A stretch of DNA of 21,889 nt. Origin: Proteromonas lacertae. Its lineage: Eukaryota > Sar > Bigyra > Opalinata > Proteromonadidae. The notes under the pieces are model-generated. The model saw only the letters and a program-made list of their open reading frames with translations. It was not told where the DNA came from and did no database searches. The stretch's first letter is position 1, and each line of letters begins with the position of its first letter. A program made the translations under genes and the position numbers. The stretch lies in the NCBI GenBank assembly GCA_002245135.1, contig NGBS01000116.1:1-21889 (forward strand), written 5' to 3'. Positions 10,901 through 19,340 of the stretch are shown here, in pieces.

Positions 10901-12740
10901 TTCACCTTTTCTACGATACTATTAATTTCATCATATATTTTCTTCACAATCTCATCCTTATTTTCTTTCATTATTTCTACTCTTTTTTTACACATATCTT
11001 CTATTGTTATCTTTTTTCCTTGTCGTCCTTCGTTTTCTATTTTTCCCTTTATTTCTTTCTCTATAGAATAGTCATAAACATAATCCTTTGAATCATAAAC
11101 TAATTTATTTACTTTCTTTTCAATTATATCTTTAACATTATTACTCTTACATACTTTAGATAATATTACATTCTTTTTAGCTTCATGTTGTTGCTTTATT
11201 GTATTATTCTTCTCTAATTCTTCTAATTCTTCTTTACTATAATCATTATTGATTATTTTTAACTCATCATTTTCCAATCCAATATCTTTCTTTAATTCAT
11301 CTTCATCAAAGATTTTCTTCATATTTTCTATTGTTATTGCTTTAATAATAATATCTACATAATTATTAATATCCTTATCAGGATTTATTGTAGTTGATTT
11401 TAATCCAAATCTTAATTCCAACTCGGTTTGTAAATATTCATTTACTTTATCTTTATTGTCATTTAATGCTTTATCTATCATTGAAGATGGTGTATACTAT
11501 ATATATATATATATATAAATATTATAGATAATTAATATACTCCTAAATAATAAAGAGTTTCAGCAAGTTCATCTATTCTTTTCTCCTCAAACATTCCTAA
11601 TACGATTTCTCTTCTCTTTTCATATGTTTCTTGAAAGATCACATTGAATAAAATAGCTACAGATTCTTTAATGGGATGATAGTTAGATACTGTTACTTGT
11701 ATTCCATTTATACACTTTTCATTAATCTCTATTGCATCAACACTTTCAAAATTAGATTGAAATGAACAATCAATCAACAATGGTAAAGCTTTTTCATTTA
11801 ATTTGTCTAATTCTATTTTGTTATTAATTGTGTTTTCTTTATATTTAGATCCTTTATAATATAATATTAAATGTTCATAATGATAACCTCCTTCGCCTCC
11901 TATTCTGTCATTATCTCCTTCGATTTTCTTTGTTAATAAAGAATAATATATATTGAAATTATTATCATCTATAATAACTTTCTTTAATGCCAAATCTTCA
12001 ATATACTTTGAAATAAATTTCAAATTCTGAGGAATTTCATACTCATTTTTAACATCATAAATATATACAAATTCATTATATTCAGCAGGAATACCACTAT
12101 AAATATCTATCTTTTGACACTCATTAATTTCTTCCTCAACATCCACAACAACTAATCCAGGAATTCCTCCATATTTTTCAATCTCTATTTCTGTTACTCT
12201 CTTATAAAAATCAATTTCATTCTTATTAAAAGGTAATAAACAGAACTGAATTGGAGCTCTCTTGCTACGCATTACTTTATATTTTTTCAACTGCATATCA
12301 CTCACTAATATAACCACATCATCCTCACTGTATTCATCTTCTGAAATTGGTATATTATTACAGATGATTATAGATTTTTGAGAAGGATTTTTAACATCTC
12401 GTGGAGGTAAGTATGAAATAGGATTATATTTGTTTTCTTCTACTCCTTTACAAAGATATGAATTGATGGAGTATCTAAATATAACTTGTAAATCGGAAGA
12501 TTTAAATTGCTTGCATAAAAATGCACAAAAGTTCGATTTACCTATACCATAGTTTCCATATACAACAAAATTCTTTTGGATTCCATTCTCTATTGCTATA
12601 TATTTCATCATTTCGTTGTAAATATTTAAATAACTCTGTCTTTGAATAAAAATAGGATCTTCTACATATTCTATACCTGTGTTATCAGTTTTAATGGCAG
12701 ATTCACAGTTTATTATTTCAATTAAATCTTGAGCATCCAT
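7988..12740 (-). CDS. Large two-P-loop CRN/RHS-like NTPase-nuclease family protein
   Basis: Three exons: 12740-11541, 11496-8487, 8430-7988; introns 44 nt (11540-11497, mostly TA repeat) and 56 nt (8486-8431). Phases agree and give 1,550 residues ending in TAG. Module A: Walker A GNYGIGKS at residues 62-69, a GGIPGLV motif near 191 resembling the family GG-P-R motif, then a restriction-endonuclease-like segment with SVDAIEIN and IQVTVSNYHPI (about 333-357). Module B, after a charged region: a CPYC...CGKC zinc ribbon (about 857-887), a Pro/Ser/Thr tract (about 945-965), Walker A GQPGCGKS near 1140, DIIICDSYD near 1204, RVPRHLYF near 1286, and a C-terminal part in which I cannot see intact nuclease residues. 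The family is known as effector or retrotransposon-hot-spot proteins in oomycetes, fungi and trypanosomes. Family assignment rests on motifs only. The two modules suggest an internal duplication or fusion. Confidence 0.6.
11497..11540 (-). repeat. (TA)n intron joining the two halves of the NTPase gene
   Basis: Donor GTATATTAATT, then a TA dinucleotide run, acceptor TATATAG. Removing these 44 nt joins codon 400 (GGA) to TAT ACA CCA TCT TCA ATG in frame. This makes what looks like two adjacent reading frames of 402 and 1,006 codons into one gene. The donor GTATATTAATT is identical to that of a UBE4 intron (19352-19303), which supports a real splice site. Confidence 0.75.
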
Positions 12741-12900
12741 TTACCTATAATTATAAAAAAAAACAAACATAATACTTAATGATAGAAGAAAAAGAAGAAA
12801 ATAGAAGAAAAGCGTATAGTTGATAAGATGAATTATAATATTCAAAAGTATTTTTAGTTGTTTAGTTATTATTTTAATTTATGTTTTATGTAAGCATTTC
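12603..12900. repeat. Right inverted arm (298 bp)
   Basis: Complement of the left arm. It holds the first 46 codons of the expressed copy of the NTPase gene (12740-12603) and about 160 bp upstream, which includes an A9 tract, polypyrimidine/polypurine stretches (GAAGAAAAAGAAG type) and AT-rich sequence. The promoter of the gene presumably lies here. Confidence 0.92.
12741..12900 (-). promoter_or_regulatory. Upstream region of the NTPase gene, present in both arms
   Basis: The 160 bases upstream of the start codon are wholly inside the inverted arm, so an essentially identical copy (7651-7809) faces the other way at the far end. No specific promoter element is recognisable; the call rests on position. 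The base before the ATG is A (gtaaATGG). Confidence 0.45.
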
Positions 12901-12903
12901 TTA
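12901..12903. repeat. Possible 3-bp target-site duplication (right)
   Basis: TTA directly outside the right arm, matching TTA at 7648-7650 in direct orientation. The next 130 bases up to the PPIL4 stop codon are AT-rich and hold nothing I can identify. Confidence 0.35.
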
Positions 12904-13035
12904 GTAATACATATAGAATTATAATGATTATATCAGATGAGTGTATGTTAATCATATATTTATATTAAAATACTATGACTTGTGAATGTAGTTTAAATAA
13001 ATCAGTAATAACGATAATTAAATAAATAAATATAA

Positions 13036-13617
13036 TCAATGAGAATGTTTATGATGATGATGGCTGTGTTTATGATGACGATGACTTGATTTAGATCTAC
13101 TTTCACTTCTCTTACGTTTATGACTGCTTCTGCTTCTACTTCTACTTTCATTCTTCTTCCTCTTCACATCAGATCCTTTATCCTTCTGTTCATTGTTATT
13201 AACTTTACCAATATTACTCCTTGCATCTAAAGTAGCATCTCCTTTAGTAAGATTGTTAGGATTTTTCTTATATTTATTCCACAATTTACCAACTGACTGA
13301 CTAAAATCGACATGTATTCTTCTATCATCGATTAGAATGTTATCCATCTTAAAATAAGCATCTTGACACTGTTTGGCATACTCAAAATCTATAATTGCAT
13401 ATTGCAAACTATCTCCTGTTTTGTGATCACGAATAATTTCACAACTTTTAATATCGCCAAATCTACAAAATATCAACGCTAGATCTTTATCTTCATTAAC
13501 TGGATTTAATTTACATACGAATAGTACATTATCTGGAGGTTTCATTTCTGCATCTGGGATATCACCAACTACTCCTAATATTACTGTTGCTGTTTTACTT
13601 TCTTGTTTATAATTATG
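13036..13617 (-). pseudogene. PPIL4: PPIL4-type RRM tail lacking the cyclophilin domain
   Basis: The frame reads [19 protein letters not shown], then [19 protein letters not shown] and the RRM with [13 protein letters not shown], a close match to the part of PPIL4 (cyclophilin-RRM, plant CYP59 type) after the peptidyl-prolyl isomerase domain. RNP2 is LFVCKL; RNP1 is YAIIDFEY. A linker with LWNKYKKN follows, then an RS-type and His-rich tail ([27 protein letters not shown]) and a TGA stop. Normal PPIL4 is about 490 residues; the whole N-terminal isomerase domain is missing. Upstream the frame meets a stop at about 13625 and the sequence becomes leucine-rich repeat in another frame. An in-frame ATG at 13545 sits exactly at the RRM border (MKPPDNVLF), so a 169-residue RRM-only protein could still be made. 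PPIL4 is a nuclear, splicing- and transcription-associated protein. Confidence 0.75.
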
Positions 13618-14710
13618 ATAAAATTAATACTTCTCAATGACAATTTCTTCAATTTTGGAATGAAATGAAGATTTTCTGAAAATATTCTTAAACTATTATT
13701 ATTACCAAATGGATTAGCATATAACCATAGTATCTCTAAATTTGGAAAGAATGTCAAACATTCTGAGAATGCATTTAATCCAATTGAAGTTAAATTATTC
13801 CCTATAAATATTATTATTCAATTATCATACATTGAATATCTATTTCTATTACATTATTCATTCTATCAAGTTTTGAACATAAATATTATATTATATACAC
13901 TCTTCAAAATTCAAACTATTTCTATTTTCTGTTTTACATTTATCAATTACTAAATCTATTCGATTTTCTAGTTTAAAATGTATTTATATCATTTATACTC
14001 ATCCTTTCATCAATCTTTATTTCTTCTTCAAATGGAATGACTAAAAGTTCTGCTTCATTTAATTCTATTTTATTATGTAATAATAACTATATTATATACT
14101 CTTCAATTCTGATATTATTTCATCCAATTTCAATCTATCTTTCTTTTCTTTAACAAGTATCTTTAACAAGTATATTTCACATTTAATGGATGTGTTCCAC
14201 TTTTTATATAATAAAATAATAATCCAAAATTCCAAATATCACTTTAATATCTAATTCTTTTCCTAATAATTCATCTATACAAACAAAACACAAATCTTCT
14301 CTTTTATCTTGTTCCTTTTTTTTCTCCCTTTAAACAATAATTTATTACAATAATCATTTATTATCACTTCATTTTCATCATTTAAAAAGATATTCGATGG
14401 TTTTAAATCACTGTGAATTGTTCCTGCTTCATTTAAACTTTTCAATACATTCAATATTTCATTTAATATAGCATACAGACTACTTTCTTCAAACTGCTTC
14501 ACAGGGTTTATTTCATCTAAATGAGCTTTATTTTCTCTCATCACTCTATATAAACAGTTTTCATCTCTTTCTATGATTTTGTATTTCATTAGACCATGTA
14601 TATTCATATTATTCACTCTATTCATTGTAGAAACTACTTCAGCAACAACTATTGAATTTAACTGACTCACATCCAATATCTTTAATAATTTCTTTGAACC
14701 ATTATCAAGT
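13618..14710 (-). pseudogene. Second kinase/LRR gene, truncated and decayed
   Basis: Reads right to left with the same design as the locus at 251-1947. From about 14705: remnants of the N-lobe (KKLLKILDVSQ, then VVAEVVSTMNRVNN), then catalytic loop HSDLKPSNIFL with the catalytic Asp kept, a DFG region altered to NDYC, DELLGKELDIK and SDIWNFGLLFYYIKSG in different frames, and VKEKKDRLKLDEIISELK. Then LRR pieces including NNLTSIGLNAFSEC and FPNLEILWLYANPFG, entered through a likely 29-nt GT-AG intron. Frame changes lie at an A8 run near 14330, at the AAA near 14254 and elsewhere, and a 13-bp tandem duplication occurs at 14148-14173. The glycine loop and start codon are missing, and the LRR end runs straight into the PPIL4 fragment. 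Confidence 0.65.
14148..14173. repeat. Two tandem copies of a 13-bp unit
   Basis: The unit CTTTAACAAGTAT occurs twice without spacing inside the decayed kinase domain. Because 13 is not a multiple of three it shifts the frame there, consistent with loss of constraint. Confidence 0.8.
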
Positions 14711-14988
14711 CAAGCTTTTTCATTTTATTTTTTTTTGAATGACAGAAATAAATAGAGAAGAAATAAATGGAATAATTGAAATAATTGAAATAATGTATCA
14801 AAGCTGTAGTTCATCTTTTATCAACCCCAACAACAAAATCAAAATTTATAAGTAGATATTATTATTCAATTGGTAAAAGAAATTTATAATACAAATTTAT
14901 CACATAGAATAAAATTGATTAAAAATAAAAAATAAAAATTATATCATTACTTAAAAAAAATAACTACATTCAAATACACTCTACTCAC
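14711..14988. other. Intergenic AT-rich spacer
   Basis: About 280 bases between the truncated kinase/LRR gene and the stop codon of the receptor gene. I see no coding sequence. A short (AATTGAAAT)-like repeat occurs at about 14770-14793 and A/T homopolymers are frequent. The missing 5' part of PPIL4 is not here. Confidence 0.5.
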
Positions 14989-17900
14989 TCAATTCACTTT
15001 CTGAATATTAGAAAGAATACTTGGTTTTATACTTGGTTGAATACTAGGTTGAATACTATGCTTTTCATGATTTACATCATCATTATCATCAAATCTCTCT
15101 ACTGAAGTAGAGTCAGTATTTGTTGTAGTTTTCTTTAATCTCACTGATCCACTTGGAGTTATTAGTTTTGAACTAGTATTCGTATGATGCACAGATGAAT
15201 TGAATGAATTACTATTTACTAAACCTCTAGTTGTTGCAGATTTTAACATATCAGATATCTTATTTTCAGCTTCAGCTACTTCTTCTTCATCTTTCGCAAA
15301 TACACTGAATGGAACTTTCTCATGATGTATATGTTGAGTTAAATGATTCTTTAATGTATTATTTGTGTTTGTGTTTACAGTAGTCGTATGACTTTGAGCA
15401 TAATTCTTATTCTCTATTCGAATTGATTCAATCTTTTGTTGAACAGCTTCTTTTAATTCCACAGATAATTCATCAAATACTGAAAACCATTTTAATAATT
15501 GTTTTGCTGTTGTTGCATGTTTACTTAATACAAATGAACTACAACAATTTTGACGGATTAAACTAGTAATTTCATCATATGCTTTATCAAATATAAATGG
15601 AGATGGTTTATTTTTACTATCATTTTCTATCTCATGTTGCATTGAAGCATCGATATTTACTTGATAATAAGCATCATTCTTTATATATCGATCTACCATT
15701 CTTTCACAATAATCAGCTATTTGTTCATTTGTAGCATTGGCACACATTTTCTTTAATCGATTTACATCTTCCCAAAAGAATAGACTTTCTTGTTGATGTA
15801 AATCACACATATGGTAAAACAAACATGTTCGAGTGATTGGATCTGATAATATTGATGTATAAATAGCTGCAGTCTTTTGGTAAGGATTAACACTGTTCTT
15901 TTTATGAACATGAAAATCAAATATCATGAAATAGGTTATACAAAACAATATTGAATATACTAATTGAACTGAAGCAGTACCTATATAACTAGAAGTTGTT
16001 ATAAGAGTTGTAGTATTGAATATAACATATAATAAATAATAAAAATCCATAATAAATATTCCAATTGTTAAGATCATTGACTGAACATCGATTTTTGCTC
16101 GAAATAAAGTCACACAATCAAGAAATACTAATAAACCAACTAAAACTGGAGCTATATTGGCTATTAAAAACTTCCAGTCTTCTCTTCCACATGTTGTTAT
16201 TGTTATATCTAAAAATTCATAAAATTTATATGTATGATCAGAATCTTCTCTACCATTTGATGTTAAGGCAATTGCAATTATTTCCACTATAATCATTGGA
16301 ATTAGTCGTTTCAATACAAAAAAGACTTCATGATCAAATACCATATGTTTTTTAATTTCTTGAGTTATTACAAATGTAGTCATACATAACATTCCACTAT
16401 TATTAAATAATAATAAACATATATATACCATAACATCACTGTTGATCCAACATATCCAATTATCATTTTAAAACATGATTCACTTGATAGTAATAAAATA
16501 GTATTAACTGCTTCCATTAAATAACCAATCGAATAACAGATTATAAAAGATGTTTCTGTTCTCATTACAACATTCAATTTCGTTAATCTTAATGACATTA
16601 TTATATAACTGACAATTACCATCACACAAGTTAAAACATGAAGAATAATAAATACAATTTCTAATGCAGATCCACTAGCATTATCTATAATCATTAATAA
16701 TAATAATAATATATAAAATACTTGATGGTATTCTTTCATTTGGTATATATTCAATTCCTCCTTTACATGTATTATTTTCTTTTCTATCAAAGTATATTGT
16801 ATGATAATAACCATCCAATTCTCCTTTTCTTACTACATAATCTTGATATGTACAATCTGTCATTTGTTTTTCAACTATTAATTCTATTGTTTTATAACAA
16901 ACTTCAAACATTTTATTCACATTTGTTATTATTATCGGTGGTAATTGGCAATCTTCTTTTACACAAGCTTTTATTCGAACTTTTACAGATTGTAGAGATT
17001 CTATACCACCTATAGGTTTATCAAAATCGTAATATTCATTATTATTTATAACATAATTAATAGTATAAAAACCTGTATTCTTAATGGTGAAATAATCAAC
17101 TACATCTGTTTCATTGGACATATATCTTAATACTATCTTATTTTTGTCAGTTTCCCATATAGCCGCTTTGGTTAAATCAATTATTGGAATAATTGCAATT
17201 AAATAGAATACATCGTTGGTTTTATTACCTATATATATACGATATCCATTATTATCAACATACACTAAAAATATAAATAAAAGAAAATATTTATATACAA
17301 TTTAATATTACATCTGATGAACTTGATGCTTGTTTGATAATTCCTTCACTGTAAATCTCTTTAAAAACATCATAACCTTCCGATATATTCATTCCTAGCT
17401 TTCCATTCCCTTTAAATAGCAATTCCAATGCCATTTCTGAAGCTGCTTCTATTTTACCAGTTGGACTAATTAATACATAAAATCCATGTGGAGTTGGAGG
17501 ATTATTAATTAATGACTCTGCATACGTATTCATTATTACATTTACACATAAAACACCTAATCTTTCACTCTCTCTCTTTATTACTGAGCAACCTGTTAAT
17601 ATCTCTGAATCTCCGGAATATTCTAAATCTACTTTTGGTTCGATGAAATAAGGCTCTGGATCTTCCTGCTCTTCGGCTACTTCATAAGATTTGATTAACC
17701 ACTGGTATTGTGATTGGTCTGATAAATCTGCACCACAATTTCCTAAATGAGAACTGTATGGATATTTTGCAGAGAGAAATGTAAGATTTCCTAAGTTTAT
17801 AAATGCATTAAATGCTGATGGGATATTATAAATGATTTGAGGTAGACTATATAATATAATAATATGAATTAAATGCATACAATGCTGTATAAATACTTAA

Positions 17901-18307
17901 TTCCTTTATATATTTATTTAAATCAGCATTACCAACCACTGTTGATGGATTTGTCTTATCAAAAAATGATATATGTGTATTATCTGAAATTGATTCATCT
18001 AACACGAAAAGACCATCCTCACAATGAGCAAAATCAGTATCTTTAAAAAATGTTTTATCTGTTTGAATAGTAGATATTGTCTTTGCTGTGGATTTCAACG
18101 AAGCTAAAATTTTCTCTAAATTTAATTTGAATATTTGTGTATAAGATGAAAAGCCAGATGCCATTGTGTTTTCATTGCATGAATATGAACCACTAAAAAA
18201 ATAGAATCATATATAGAATACTCGACTTTTATAAGTTCTGCATAACATAAGTGTAAGCAGAGAGATAAAATTGCATATTTAAAAAATGATTTGTTTGTTG
18301 GATTCAT
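14989..18307 (-). CDS. Cache-7TM-RGS receptor
   Basis: Six exons: 18307-18222, 18192-17881, 17846-17299, 17264-16722, 16684-16429, 16396-14989; introns 29, 34, 34, 37 and 32 nt, all GT-AG with agreeing phases; 1,050 residues, TGA stop. Residues 1-23 look like a signal peptide (FFKYAILSLCLHLCYA). An ectodomain of about 470 residues has the layout of a Cache/PAS-like sensor (YIKELSIYTAFLPQIIYNIP, HGFYVLISPTGKIEAA, YVDNNGYRIYIG), with paired cysteines. Seven hydrophobic segments follow between about 500 and 745. A cytoplasmic RGS domain at about 765-890 is clear (CLFYHMCDLHQQESLFFW; FDKAYDEITSLIRQNCCSSF). The tail is Ser/Thr/Asn-rich with IQPSIQPSIKPSI repeats. Role inferred: a ligand sensor coupled to heterotrimeric G-protein control, as in plant RGS1. 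The Cache call is less sure than the 7TM and RGS calls. Confidence 0.8.
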
Positions 18308-18456
18308 AAAACGAAAAATAAAACTGAAGAATAATGCAAGCTTTTGCTTGACAATATAGTCGTTATTCCGAACATTTTAAAATGATAAATAAACCAACCT
18401 TATTGAAACAAAATAATAATACATTTCAAATAATATATATAATAACATTCATCTAT
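18308..18456. other. Short spacer between UBE4 and receptor genes
   Basis: 149 bases between the UBE4 stop (18457) and the receptor start codon (18307), both genes on the minus strand. The upstream region of the receptor gene must include this segment. No specific element is recognised. Confidence 0.45.
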
Positions 18457-19302
18457 TTAATCTTTATTTGTTCTAGATCTTACCCAATCTTCAATCTTCT
18501 GTTTCAACTCAGGTAAAGGAACTAGCATATCAGCAGTTAAAGGTTGTCTAGTGAATGGATCATTAGGTTCATTCAATAAATGCTGTAATATAACTTGTCT
18601 ATCCATTATCGTTCCAGAAGGTAATTTCACAGGATCATTCATCAAAGTACAATAAATAGGATCAAGGAATTCATCAGGAATATCACCTAACTCTTGTTCT
18701 TCTTCAGCATTCTTTTCTTTCAACATTTTCACTCTTTCATATAGATTTTGGAATCTGCTAATTCCCTCTTCATCCATAGCATTTCTTCTTATTAATATTT
18801 TGATTGTATGTGGGAACAAATCATCATTAAAGTAAGCACTTTCAGCAATTGATTCACAAAACTCATTATAATCAATAAAGTGGTATAATGTAGAAACAAC
18901 TTGTTCTAACATAAAAACAGGTTTGAAATTAATCTCTTCCATATTGGAGACTTTCAAATCAACTCCATGTGGACCAACTAAATCAGATAATATGGATAAT
19001 AATGTATTAGCAATTCCATTCTTTAATTCTGGATATAAAAATGGTTCTCTAATTTCATTGGATAGATAATTCATCATTTCGATTGTTTCATTGGCTAATT
19101 GAAGTGAACTTGATACAGATTCTTTGTGATTATTATATAAATCATCTTTCTCTTGTCTTTCTTGACTAGATAGTTTATTCCATTCCATTTGATTTGATTT
19201 TAAATCTTCGATTTCTTTCATTTCCATTATCTTCTGCAATGAATCAGTGATGAGATGGTTTGTATGGTTCATTAAACCATTGGCAAATCGAACAAATGAA
19301 TC

Positions 19303-19340
<38 letters not shown>

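Larger units (their letters stand above)
7651..12900. mobile_element. TIR-flanked 5.25-kb unit carrying a CRN/RHS-like gene
   Basis: The unit begins GAAATGCTTA and ends with its reverse complement TAAGCATTTC, one base differing just inside. The arms are about 298 bp and differ by one substitution (A at 7661 against C in the complementary right-arm position) and one T/A homopolymer length change. TTA flanks both ends. Between the arms lies a single three-exon gene on the minus strand. The form is that of a terminal-inverted-repeat DNA element, and near identity of the arms implies recent formation or recent homogenisation. Against a conventional transposon: there is no recognisable DDE transposase, and the arms include coding sequence of the internal gene. 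The alternative is a local inverted duplication of the gene's 5' end. I see no reverse transcriptase, integrase or capsid gene. Confidence 0.55.

Noticed and set aside
9384-11091. Plus-strand reading frames inside the NTPase gene, and similar frames inside CFAP43 and the receptor
   Set aside because: They are low-complexity, hydrophobic mirror frames of real coding sequence with no recognisable domain.
8461-12740. Two adjacent genes of 402 and 1,006 codons arranged like an operon
   Set aside because: A GTATATTAATT...TATATAG intron of 44 nt joins them in phase, with the same donor sequence as a UBE4 intron, so one gene is the better model.
7651-12900. Retroelement or Polinton-type element
   Set aside because: No reverse transcriptase, integrase, protein-primed polymerase or capsid-like reading frame is present; the ends are inverted, not direct, repeats.
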